A stretch of DNA of 21,271 nucleotides, taken from an uncultured Oscillibacter sp. Lineage in GTDB: Bacteria > Bacillota > Clostridia > Oscillospirales > Oscillospiraceae. Where the stretch lies: contig CAJUQQ010000032.1 in assembly GCA_910588175.1 (NCBI GenBank), positions 1-21,271 on the forward strand, read 5' to 3'. Shown piece after piece: positions 5,727 to 13,613 of the stretch. Numbering within the stretch: the first letter of the stretch is position 1; each line of letters begins with the position of its first letter. Below the pieces are notes generated by a model. That model saw only the letters and a program-made list of their open reading frames with translations, searched no databases and was not told the DNA's origin. The position numbers and the translations under genes are program-made.

Positions 5727-6911
5727 TTAAAATTCCAGATTTCTTCCCTCGCGGTCAAAGATATGGCACACACTGCCGGAGAAGGTGAGATTCAGCTGGT
5801 CGCCAGCGTGGAAGGAGTCGATGTGCTGGCCCTCGGCATCCATGGTGGGGACGATGACCACCACGTCCTTGCCGCCCGCGTTGGCGTGGAAGTGGACCTC
5901 GCTGCCCATCATCTCGCTGACCTCCACGGTGGCGGAGAGGGTATTACCCGGCTCCTTGGAGAGCACCATGTGGCTGGGCCGGACGCCCAGGGTGATGTCC
6001 TGGGCCGCCACGCCGTGGGCCGTCAGGTTCGCCTGCTTCTCCTCAGAGAGCTCCACCGTGCAGCCGCCGACGGACACGGAGTACTTTCCGCCCTCGTTTT
6101 TCAGCTGCGCGTCGAAGAAGTTCATCTGGGGCATGCCGATGAAGCCGGCCACAAAGAGATTGGCGGGGTGGTCGAAGACCTCCTGGGGCGTGCCGATCTG
6201 CTGGATGAAGCCGTCCTTCATGATGACGATCCGGTCGCCCAGGGTCATGGCCTCCGTCTGGTCGTGGGTCACGTACATAAATGTCGTGTTGATCTTCTGC
6301 CGGAGCTTGATGATCTCCGCCCGCATCTGGTTACGGAGCTTGGCGTCCAGGTTGGAGAGGGGTTCGTCCATGAGGAGCACTTTCGGCTCCCGGACGATGG
6401 CCCGGCCGATGGCAACGCGCTGGCGCTGGCCGCCGGAGAGGGCCTTGGGCTTGCGGTCTAAGTACTGGGTGATGTCCAGGGTCTCCGCCGCTTCCTTGAC
6501 CCGGCGGTCAATCTCATCCTTGGGCATTTTGCGGAGCTTCAGGGGGAAGGCCATATTCTCGTAGACGGTCATGTGGGGGTACAGGGCGTAGCTCTGGAAC
6601 ACCATGGCGATGTCCCGGTTCTTGGGCTCCACGTCGTTCATCAGCTTCCCGTCGATGTACAGCTCGCCGCCGGAGATCTCCTCCAGGCCGGCAACCATCC
6701 GCAGCGTGGTGGACTTGCCGCAGCCGGAGGGGCCAACCAGAACGATGAACTCCTTATCCCTGATGTCCAAGTCAAACTGCTGGACCGCCACAACGCCCTT
6801 GTCCGTCACCTGGAGGTTGGTCTTCTTCTCAGGCGCACCCTTTTTGGGCTTCTTCTGTCCGCCGCTGTGGGGATAGATCTTGGTGATCCCTTTCAAATTC
6901 AAAGTTGCCAT
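5727..6911 (-). CDS. msmK: Sugar ABC importer ATPase (MsmK/MalK/UgpC family)
   Basis: This cytoplasmic ATPase powers CUT1-type sugar importers. It has Walker A GPSGCGKST (residues 60-68), Q-loop VFQSYALYPH, signature LSGGQRQR (158-165), Walker B VLLMDEPLSNLD (178-189) and H-loop THDQTEA. These are followed by the C-terminal TOBE/regulatory domain usual for MalK-like proteins. The start is the ATG at 6911, behind AAGGAGGAACC; a longer frame overlapping the previous gene lacks a ribosome site. Length is 394 residues. A basic insert of roughly 22 residues (QKKPKKGAPEKK) sits between the first strand and the A-loop region. It is the last gene of the importer operon, 19 bp after the GH3 gene. It may serve this importer only or, as MsmK does in other Firmicutes, several importers. 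Confidence 0.92.
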   Translation of the reverse strand: MATLNLKGITKIYPHSGGQKKPKKGAPEKKTNLQVTDKGVVAVQQFDLDIRDKEFIVLVGPSGCGKSTTLRMVAGLEEISGGELYIDGKLMNDVEPKNRDIAMVFQSYALYPHMTVYENMAFPLKLRKMPKDEIDRRVKEAAETLDITQYLDRKPKALSGGQRQRVAIGRAIVREPKVLLMDEPLSNLDAKLRNQMRAEIIKLRQKINTTFMYVTHDQTEAMTLGDRIVIMKDGFIQQIGTPQEVFDHPANLFVAGFIGMPQMNFFDAQLKNEGGKYSVSVGGCTVELSEEKQANLTAHGVAAQDITLGVRPSHMVLSKEPGNTLSATVEVSEMMGSEVHFHANAGGKDVVVIVPTMDAEGQHIDSFHAGDQLNLTFSGSVCHIFDREGRNLEF

Positions 6912-6930
6912 AAGTAAGGTTCCTCCTTCG

Positions 6931-9342
6931 TCAGTCAATCTTCAAAATCAGTTCCAGGACTCGCCGCGCGCAGGTCTCCAGGTCCTCCCGGGACACCAGT
7001 CCCAGGTCCATGGCCTGCTGGACCCGCTCCGGGTAGCCGTTGGCCATTTTCAGGTCGTTTCCGGCCAGGATTTCCTTATAGTGCTCTCCCTTGGTCCACC
7101 AGTCGGTCATGACCATGCCGGTATAGCCCCAGTCCTCTCGGAGAATGTCCGTCAGCAGTTCGCGGCTCTCCGAGGCCCGGCGGCCATTGATGATGTTGTA
7201 GGAGCTCATGACCGCCCAGGGCCCCGCCTCCCGGATCACAATCTCAAAGGGGCGCAGATAGATTTCCCGCAGAGCCCGCTGGGAGAGGCGGGAGTCGCTG
7301 TTTTTCCGGTTGGTCTCCTTGTTGTTGCAGGCAAAGTGCTTCACCGTGGCGGCGATATGCCGGGACTGGATGCCCCGCACCATGGCGGCGGCGATCTTTC
7401 CCGCCAGCAGGGGGTCCTCGGAGTCGTACTCAAAGTTCCGCCCGCAGAGGGGACTGCGGTGGATGTTCACCGCCGGAGCCAGCCAGACAGAGATGTTATT
7501 CTCCTTCACCTCCGCGGCGGCGGCCTCGCCGGCTCTGGAAACCAAGTCTTCGTCCCAGGTTGCCGCCAGGAGCGTTGCGCAGGGCCAGGCGGTGGTACAC
7601 ACGCCCGCCTCCGGCTGAATCCGAAGGCCCGCAGGGCCGTCGGCTGTAGTGATGTTGGGCACGCCGTATTCCGGCAGGTTCCCAATGCCAAAGGTATTGG
7701 AAACACCTACGTTGGACTGGCCGCCCAGCAGATGGATGAGGTCCTCGTCACGGAGCTGGGCCATGAAAGCGTCCAGGGTCAGTTTTCCCTCCGCCACCTC
7801 AGACAGGGGCCGCACCCCCTCCGGGTAAGGCCGGGCCAGCCAGTACCGCCCTCTGGCCCGCGCTTCCGGGGCCACCGCCTCCAGGGTATTGGGATCCAGG
7901 GGAACAAGGGCGTTGGCATCCGTGTCTACCGCCGGGGCGGCAGGCAGATACTCCCAGGTCCCATCCGCTTGGAGACGCTTCGCCAGCTGGGACGGGGCCA
8001 GGACATTCCTGCACTGCCGGACGATTTCCGTCTCCGCCTGTTCCCAGGCAAAATCCAGCTTTTCCACGTCCCGGACACTGGTCCCCAGATACAGGTCATA
8101 GCGGCCTTTTTCCAGCACCCAGGCGGAGGGGGCGATCTTTCCCAGGTCGTCAAAGCTGGCCATATCCGATACGGCAAAGGACAGCGTCACCGTTTCGCTC
8201 TCGCCGGGGCCCAGAAGTCCGGTTTTGCGGAACGCCGTCAGATTTCGGGAGGGCTTTTGCAGCCGCCCCTTGGGCGGGCAGAAATAGAGCTGGACCACTT
8301 CCTTCCCCGCCCGGTCCCCGATGTTGGTCACTTGGGTGCGGATCTGAATTATTCCGTTTTCCGCCCCGGCCTCCAGGACCTCCAGAGCAAAGCGGGTGTA
8401 GGACAGGCCGAAGCCGAAGGGATAGCAGACCCGCTCCGCCGCGCCCGGCAGGGTCTCGAAATACCGGTAGCCCACATAGACATCCTCGGCGTATTCCACA
8501 TAGTCTGTGGAGTCGTGGAAATGCTCCGTGGATGGGTAGTCGTCCAGGTCCCGGGCAAAGGTGTCCGGCAGCTTGCCGCAGGGATTGGCCTTTCCGGCCA
8601 GCAGGGCGGCGATGGCGCTTCCGCCCTCCATACCGCCCTGATAGGCCAGCAGCACGGAGGAAATCCGGTCGTTCTCATAGAACCAGGAGACGTCCATGAC
8701 GCCGCCCACGTTCAGCACCACGGCCACCCGGTCAAAGGCGGCGCAGACCTGGTCCACCATGGCGCTCTCAGCGTCCGTCAGGTAATAATCCCCCTTGGGG
8801 AAGATCCTCTGGGCCCGCTGGGGCATAAGCACCTCGTCGGCCCACACATAGTCTTTGTTCTCGGGAATCACGGGAATCCGGTCCCAGCCCTCGCCGGAGA
8901 AGCGGCTGAGGACGATCACGGCGGTATCCGCATGTTCCCGCGCCGAGGACAGCAGTTCCACCGGAAGCTCCGGCTCCGCCATCAATCCGGGGATGTCCCC
9001 GGCGGCATAGCGCTCCGCGACATAAGCCCGGTAGTAGTCCGAAAGGGGTTCGTAGACGAAAACGCCCTCCTCTTTCAACCCGTCGCAGACATTGCGGACA
9101 TATGCGCAGGTCACGTCGCCGCTGCCTCCTCCGCCTTTTACATAGTCGAAACTGCCCTTTCCGAACAGAGCCACCCGACTGCCGGGGGCCAGGGGGAGCA
9201 GGCTGTTTCGGTTTTTCAGCAGCACCATGCCCTCCTGGGCGGCCTGCCGGGAGAGGGCGATGTGTTCCGGGCAGGCCGTCACGCGGCGTTCGCCGTCGAG
9301 GGGCAGATTGGGCTGATAGCGGGTACGAATCCATTTTTCCAT
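6931..9342 (-). CDS. GH3 beta-glucosidase with swapped domain order
   Basis: Hydrolyses terminal beta-linked glucose from short oligosaccharides. It has 803 residues. The usual C-terminal alpha/beta-sandwich comes first (VLLKNRNSLLPL at 40-51, acid/base candidate Glu151 in FSGEGWDR, then GKLPDTFARDLDDYP at 256-270 and YPFGFGLSYT at 307-316). A fibronectin-III-like stretch follows (~330-430). The (beta/alpha)8 barrel is last (TTADGPAGLR at 565-574, KHFACNN at 668-674, nucleophile Asp747 in VMTDWW). This reversed order is known from ruminal beta-glucosidases of Ruminococcus albus and Butyrivibrio. There is no signal peptide, so it is cytoplasmic. It lies between the permease gene (22 bp upstream) and the msmK-like gene. 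The substrate is probably cello- or laminari-oligosaccharides; glucose specificity is inferred from context. Confidence 0.9.
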   Translation of the reverse strand: MEKWIRTRYQPNLPLDGERRVTACPEHIALSRQAAQEGMVLLKNRNSLLPLAPGSRVALFGKGSFDYVKGGGGSGDVTCAYVRNVCDGLKEEGVFVYEPLSDYYRAYVAERYAAGDIPGLMAEPELPVELLSSAREHADTAVIVLSRFSGEGWDRIPVIPENKDYVWADEVLMPQRAQRIFPKGDYYLTDAESAMVDQVCAAFDRVAVVLNVGGVMDVSWFYENDRISSVLLAYQGGMEGGSAIAALLAGKANPCGKLPDTFARDLDDYPSTEHFHDSTDYVEYAEDVYVGYRYFETLPGAAERVCYPFGFGLSYTRFALEVLEAGAENGIIQIRTQVTNIGDRAGKEVVQLYFCPPKGRLQKPSRNLTAFRKTGLLGPGESETVTLSFAVSDMASFDDLGKIAPSAWVLEKGRYDLYLGTSVRDVEKLDFAWEQAETEIVRQCRNVLAPSQLAKRLQADGTWEYLPAAPAVDTDANALVPLDPNTLEAVAPEARARGRYWLARPYPEGVRPLSEVAEGKLTLDAFMAQLRDEDLIHLLGGQSNVGVSNTFGIGNLPEYGVPNITTADGPAGLRIQPEAGVCTTAWPCATLLAATWDEDLVSRAGEAAAAEVKENNISVWLAPAVNIHRSPLCGRNFEYDSEDPLLAGKIAAAMVRGIQSRHIAATVKHFACNNKETNRKNSDSRLSQRALREIYLRPFEIVIREAGPWAVMSSYNIINGRRASESRELLTDILREDWGYTGMVMTDWWTKGEHYKEILAGNDLKMANGYPERVQQAMDLGLVSREDLETCARRVLELILKID

Positions 9343-9364
9343 GTGCGGTCTCTCCTTGCCGTCG

Positions 9365-10207
9365 TTACTCCTTGACGCCGCCCAAGGTGACGCCTTCTAC
9401 GATAAACTTCGACAAAAGCAGGTAGATGATAATGATGGGCACAATGGCGATGGTAATCATCATGTAGATTTTTCCCATGTCGAAGTTCATGTAGTCCGCG
9501 CCCCGAAGGGTGGCGATCATGATGGGCAGGGTCTGCTTGTTCTTGGAGGTAATCACCAGGGCGGGAATGAAGTAGTTGTTCCAGGAGCCCACGAAGGTGA
9601 AAATGGCCTGTACCGCGATGGCGGGCTTCATGATGGGCAGCACGATGCGGTTGAAGGTGCTGAACTCCATGGAGCCGTCGATCCGGGCCGCCTCGATCAG
9701 GTCCTTGGGCAGGGAGGACTGCATGTAGCTGTGCATGAAGTAAAACACAGCGGGAGAGGCGATGGAGGGGATAATCAGGGGAAGCAGGGAGTCGTCCATA
9801 CCCATGTTGGTGATCAGGCGGAGGAAGCCCAGGGCCGTCACCTGAGTGGGCATGACCAGGATGGCCATGATGAAGGTGAAGGCCGCTTTTTTCAGCCTGA
9901 AGTCATAGGCGTAGATGCCGTAGGCCGTCAGGGCGGAGAAATAGGTCACGATGGCGGCGCAGCAGCCGGACACAATCAGACTGTTCAGCACGCCCCGGAG
10001 GATGGGGATAGCCGGGTCGTTGATGACGTTTTTAAAGTTCGTCACCAGGCTGGAACCAGGCAGCGCGGAGAAGCCCAGCTGAAGCTGCGCGTGGGAACGG
10101 GTGGCATTGATAATCAGGATGTAGAAGAAGAACAGGCACAGGAACGCCAAGATAATCAAAACGACATGGGCGAGAATTTCACGCCCGTGAGATCTCTTTT
10201 CCTGCAT
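9365..10207 (-). CDS. ABC sugar importer permease 2 (MalG/AraQ type)
   Basis: Inner-membrane subunit of a CUT1 importer. The 280 residues show an N-terminal helix (ILAHVVLIILAFLCLFFFYI), several later hydrophobic segments, and the cytoplasmic EAA loop EAARIDG at 172-178, which docks onto the ATPase. A C-terminal VEGVTLGGVKE ending is typical of the MalG-like half. The ATG at 10207 overlaps the stop of the other permease gene by one base (TAATG), which implies translational coupling. With the lipoprotein, permease 1 and the msmK-like ATPase it forms a complete importer. Confidence 0.92.
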   Translation of the reverse strand: MQEKRSHGREILAHVVLIILAFLCLFFFYILIINATRSHAQLQLGFSALPGSSLVTNFKNVINDPAIPILRGVLNSLIVSGCCAAIVTYFSALTAYGIYAYDFRLKKAAFTFIMAILVMPTQVTALGFLRLITNMGMDDSLLPLIIPSIASPAVFYFMHSYMQSSLPKDLIEAARIDGSMEFSTFNRIVLPIMKPAIAVQAIFTFVGSWNNYFIPALVITSKNKQTLPIMIATLRGADYMNFDMGKIYMMITIAIVPIIIIYLLLSKFIVEGVTLGGVKE

Positions 10208-11163
10208 TACGCGTTGCCCCCTTTCTTGGCGCGCTTGGCGGCGGACTTGGAGCCGTCGGGGTCGGGATCGGTGTTCATCTTAAAGACGAACCAGCAGAGG
10301 ATGGCGCTGATGATGAAGAGGAACACGGACAGCGCACCGGCGATGCCGTAGTTCTTGGCCTGGAGGTGCTTGTTGAGGTACATAATCAGGGTCATGGTGG
10401 TCCGGTCGGGCGCGCCCTTGCCGCCGGTGAGGATCTGGGGCACGTCGAACATCTGGAGACCGCCGATGAGGGAGGTAATCAGTGTGTAGGTCAGCAGGGG
10501 CTTGATTTGGGGAAGGGTAATCTTGAAGAACTTCTGGAGGTGGGTGCAGCCGTCCAGCTCCGCCGCCTCAAAGATGGAGGGGTTGATGCCCATGATGGCC
10601 GCCATCAGCATAATGGTGGTGTTGCCGAACCACATGAGGAAGTTCATCAGGCCCACCAAGGTACGGGCGCCCAGGGTGGACTCCATGAACCGGATGGCCT
10701 CCCCGATCACGCCCATGTTGAGGAGGATGTTGTTGATGGGTCCCGCGTTGGAGAACAGGGCGAAGAACAGCATGGCAAACGCGGAGGCCATGATCAGGTT
10801 CGGCAGGTAGATGACCACCTTGAAAAACTGCTTGCCCCGGATCTTCAGCCGGGCGTCGGTGAACCAGGACGCCAGCACCAGGGCCACCACGATCTGGGGC
10901 ACGAAGCCCAGGATCCACATGACGAAGGTGTTCCAGGCGTACTTGGGCAGGTCCGAGGAGAGCAGGGAGATGTAATTGCTGAGGCCCGTCCAGTTGGGGC
11001 CCACCGTCTTCAGGCCGAAGGCGTAGTACTCATAGAAGCTGTTGCGAATGGTGTCCGCCAGCGGAATCAGGGAAAAGATGGCGTAGGACAGGAAGAAGGG
11101 CAGGATGAACAGATAGCCCCATTTGGCGTAGCTGACGGTTTTGAGTTTCTTCTGGTTTTGCAT
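10207..11163 (-). CDS. ABC sugar importer permease 1 (MalF/UgpA type)
   Basis: Inner-membrane partner of the downstream permease. There are 318 residues with about six hydrophobic spans, the first at GYLFILPFFLSYAIFSLIPL. The EAA loop EAAELDG is at 199-205. The start is the ATG at 11163, behind AAGGGGGACC; a GTG at 11181 is in frame but lies at that ribosome site itself. A lysine-rich tail (KSAAKRAKKGGNA) ends the protein. It lies 39 bp after the binding-protein gene, in the same operon. Confidence 0.92.
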   Translation of the reverse strand: MQNQKKLKTVSYAKWGYLFILPFFLSYAIFSLIPLADTIRNSFYEYYAFGLKTVGPNWTGLSNYISLLSSDLPKYAWNTFVMWILGFVPQIVVALVLASWFTDARLKIRGKQFFKVVIYLPNLIMASAFAMLFFALFSNAGPINNILLNMGVIGEAIRFMESTLGARTLVGLMNFLMWFGNTTIMLMAAIMGINPSIFEAAELDGCTHLQKFFKITLPQIKPLLTYTLITSLIGGLQMFDVPQILTGGKGAPDRTTMTLIMYLNKHLQAKNYGIAGALSVFLFIISAILCWFVFKMNTDPDPDGSKSAAKRAKKGGNA

Positions 11164-11202
11164 AAGAGGTCCCCCTTTCACAGTATCGATGGTCTGCCGC
11201 TT

Positions 11203-12579
11203 TTACGGCCATTCCACGCCGCCGCCTACCAGCCAGGGGTAGCGTTCGGTGATGGACATCTCAAAATTGGCCTTGGCCTTCTCCAGGCTGATCTTGCCGT
11301 TGAAGTAGTCGCCGAAGGTGTTCTGGAATTCCTCGACACAGCCCTGGTCATAGGAGGAGATGTTGCTCAGGTCGATATTGGCGGCCACCTCGGACAGCAC
11401 GCCCAGGTAATTCTGCCCGCCCAGCAGCTCAATGCCGAAGTCGGGGGACTGGGCCAGCTCCTCCATCAGGGGCTGGTCGTTGCTCATCTCCCCATTGTTC
11501 ACCGCAAGGCTCCGGAGGATGTCCCGGTCCGCCGTCATCTTGAGCATAATGTCCTTCACGTGCTCGGGGTTGTCGGAGCCCTGGGCGGCCACCAGCCAGG
11601 TGCCGCCCCAGAAGAAGCTCTGGGGGCTGGGGCAGGAGGCCCAGTCCTGGGCGGCGGCAGTGTCCGTCACGTTGGGCTTGATGCACACGTCCAGGCCCCA
11701 GGCGGGCAGGAAGAAGCAGAAAACCTTGGAGTCCGGGCCCATGTCCTTGTTCCACTCGTCGATCCACTGGCCCGGCACATTGTGGTTGATCCCGCTCCGG
11801 GTATCCTCCAAGGAGCGCTCCACCCACCGCATCATATTGGGATCCACCACCACGGTCTTGTCGTTTTTGACCCAGGGGGAGGAGACGTTGTTGGAGTACA
11901 CCCGGTAGGTGTCGGCCCGGCCGGAGTACATGTAGTAGCCGGCGTCCTTCATCCGCTCCGCCGTCTCATAGAATTTATCCCAGTCGGAGACGGCGGCGGC
12001 CACGGTCTCCGGGTCGTCGGTGCCCAGAACGGCCTTAGCGATGGAGCGGCGGTAGACCAGCATCCCGGGGGTCGCCTGGTAGCTGAGGCCCCGGATCTCG
12101 CCGTCAGCCGTCCGCATGGCGTCCAAGGTGTAGCGGTACTGGTTGGCGATGTCCGCGTCCGTGATGCCAAGCTGGGAGATGGGCATGGCCACATTGGCCT
12201 CCGGGTCGATGTATTTCAGCGCGTAGTCGGCCTCCACCAGGTACATGTCCACCCGCTCATCGGCGGAGACACGGTCCTGCTTGAGCAGCGCCTCGTCCAG
12301 CTTCTGCTGGTAGACGCCGTCCTGAGTGGGGTTGATGACCCAGTGGATCTCCGTGCCGTCCTTCAGGAAGGTGACGGACTTGTCGTTGGACAGATGGTCG
12401 ATCTCAGGATAGTTGGCGTTGAACTTCCCCTGGAACTCATCGTTCCACACGTAGATGTTGAGGATCTTGCCCTCCACGCCCGGCACAACATCCGAACCGC
12501 CGGGACTGGAGCCGCACCCGCTCAGAAGGCCAAGAATCATCGCGGCCATCAGAGCGGCATACCAAATTCTTCTCTTCAC
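11203..12579 (-). CDS. Extracellular sugar-binding lipoprotein of the importer
   Basis: Captures the oligosaccharide outside the membrane and hands it to the two permeases. It starts with GTG at 12579, behind AGGAGGAAACGATC. A short lipoprotein signal peptide (MKRRIWYAALMAAMILGLLS) ends in lipobox LSGC with Cys22 as the lipidated residue. A Gly/Ser-rich spacer follows, then a family-1-like solute-binding fold of ~435 residues (LNIYVWNDEFQGKF near the start, FWGGTWLVAAQGSDNPEHVK in the second half). Several Trp and Tyr residues are suitable for stacking on sugars. It is the first gene of the importer operon, transcribed divergently from araC. The ligand is inferred from the neighbouring GH16, GH94 and GH3 genes to be beta-glucan oligosaccharides; the sequence alone does not prove it. 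Confidence 0.9.
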   Translation of the reverse strand: MKRRIWYAALMAAMILGLLSGCGSSPGGSDVVPGVEGKILNIYVWNDEFQGKFNANYPEIDHLSNDKSVTFLKDGTEIHWVINPTQDGVYQQKLDEALLKQDRVSADERVDMYLVEADYALKYIDPEANVAMPISQLGITDADIANQYRYTLDAMRTADGEIRGLSYQATPGMLVYRRSIAKAVLGTDDPETVAAAVSDWDKFYETAERMKDAGYYMYSGRADTYRVYSNNVSSPWVKNDKTVVVDPNMMRWVERSLEDTRSGINHNVPGQWIDEWNKDMGPDSKVFCFFLPAWGLDVCIKPNVTDTAAAQDWASCPSPQSFFWGGTWLVAAQGSDNPEHVKDIMLKMTADRDILRSLAVNNGEMSNDQPLMEELAQSPDFGIELLGGQNYLGVLSEVAANIDLSNISSYDQGCVEEFQNTFGDYFNGKISLEKAKANFEMSITERYPWLVGGGVEWP

Positions 12580-12634
12580 GATCGTTTCCTCCTATTTCCA
12601 ATTTGATACAGCCGTCTGCTGTGATGCTCCCCTC

Positions 12635-12663
12635 ATTATAAAGTGCCGCCGAAAAAGCGTATA
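12635..12663 (-). promoter_or_regulatory. Predicted promoter of the importer operon
   Basis: A perfect TATAAT (12640 to 12635 on the minus strand) follows a very poor -35 (TATACG, 12663-12658) at 17 bp. A weak -35 with a good -10 is usual for activator-dependent promoters. The proximal copy of the proposed AraC site overlaps the -35. Confidence 0.55.
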
Positions 12664-12689
12664 CAAAATTAAAGAAAGATATATCAAAT
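12661..12689 (-). promoter_or_regulatory. Proposed AraC-family operator, importer operon
   Basis: ATATCAAATT at 12681-12690 and ATACAAAATT at 12661-12670 form a direct repeat with a 20-bp period on the plus strand. The distal half-site starts 41 bp beyond the -10 box. The same layout precedes the YesL/GH16/GH94 operon, and a single copy lies in the araC promoter. Confidence 0.5.
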
Positions 12690-12759
12690 TCATGCCGGAC
12701 TTTAGGTATTTTACATATAATTTCCAGTTAGCCTGCGGAAAAATCTCCCGTCTTTCCTC

Positions 12760-12788
12760 TTGCCGAAATATCAAATCTATGATATATT
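12760..12788 (+). promoter_or_regulatory. Predicted araC promoter with internal operator
   Basis: TTGCCG at 12760-12765 and TATATT at 12783-12788 are 17 bp apart. ATATCAAAT at 12768-12776, identical to 9 bases of the site before the importer operon, sits in the spacer, where bound protein would block RNA polymerase. This suggests negative autoregulation. The start codon is ~34 bp further on. Confidence 0.5.
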
Positions 12789-12821
12789 CTAGCCCTGAAA
12801 GATATTGAAGGAGGTGTGCAT

Positions 12822-13613
12822 ATGAATGGAGCAAAGGCGTGGAAGCCTCTGGAGGCCGACGGGGAGCGGGAGGTCACCAGCCATCGGGAGCCCGGGGAGG
12901 AGTTTCTGTTTTACCGCTCCGTGGCGGAGGGAATGATCGACGCGGTACAGGAGAACTGCAGCCGGGGCGCCTTTGAGAACATGGAGGGCGTGGGGCAGCT
13001 CTCCGAGGACCGGGTGACCAATCTGCGCTATCACTTCGTAGTGACAGCAGCCATGCTGGCCCGGTTCTGCATGGAGGGCGGCATGGCCATGGAGGAGGCC
13101 TTCGGGCTCAGTGACGAGTACATCCGCCGGATGGACTGCTGCACCAATATGGCGGAAATCGTCTACGTCCACGACCAGATGGCCCTGGACTATGTCTGCC
13201 GCATGCGGAACCTGAAAAAGCGCATCGCCTCTTCCAAGCAGGTGGCGGAGGCCATCGACTACATTTACGTCCACATCATGGACCGTATTACGATCCAGGA
13301 GCTGGCCTCCGCCATCTCCATCTCCCCGGCCCACCTGTCCCGCATTTTCAAGCAAGAGACCGGCATTTCCGTCAGCGAGTACATCCGCCAGAGGAAGATC
13401 GACATGGCGAAGAATCTCCTCCGCTTCAGCGACTACGACTTCGCGGACATCGCCGCCATGCTGTCCTACTCCTCCCAGAGCCATTTCATCCAGCATTTCC
13501 GCACCCAGATGGGCATGACGCCCAAGGCCTACCGGGACAGGAACTACATGAACAACTGGAACGTGAACCGGGAGTCGTTCACATCGTCAGGACAATCTCC
13601 GTCCGCGCCGTGA
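12822..13613 (+). CDS. AraC-family transcriptional regulator
   Basis: The 263-residue cytoplasmic regulator starts at the ATG at 12822, 8 bp after GAAGGAGG; a GTG at 12816 is also in frame. The C-terminal third is a double helix-turn-helix: the first is TIQELASAISISPAHLSRIF (157-176), followed by KQETGISVSEYIRQRKIDMA, and the second is around DFADIAAMLSYSSQSHFIQH (206-225), then the family ending GMTPKAYRD. The N-terminal ~135 residues are an effector/dimer domain I cannot place, with several Cys and Met. No membrane segment is seen, so it is not a YesN-type response regulator or a membrane sensor. It lies between the two operons it probably controls. Its last 35 bases overlap, tail to tail, the end of a GH94 gene, so the C-terminal ~11 residues are encoded opposite that gene's 3' end. 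Confidence 0.9.
   Translation: MNGAKAWKPLEADGEREVTSHREPGEEFLFYRSVAEGMIDAVQENCSRGAFENMEGVGQLSEDRVTNLRYHFVVTAAMLARFCMEGGMAMEEAFGLSDEYIRRMDCCTNMAEIVYVHDQMALDYVCRMRNLKKRIASSKQVAEAIDYIYVHIMDRITIQELASAISISPAHLSRIFKQETGISVSEYIRQRKIDMAKNLLRFSDYDFADIAAMLSYSSQSHFIQHFRTQMGMTPKAYRDRNYMNNWNVNRESFTSSGQSPSAP

Noticed and set aside
6880..9375. An 831-codon open frame on the plus strand opposite the GH3 gene
   Set aside because: It is antisense to a gene with clear GH3 motifs. Its translation is Gly/Arg/Pro/His-rich with no family motif, as expected from GC-rich codon bias.
10366..12606. A 746-codon plus-strand frame opposite the permease and binding-protein genes
   Set aside because: Composition is His/Gly/Val/Gln-rich with no motif, and the opposite strand encodes recognisable EAA loops and a lipobox.
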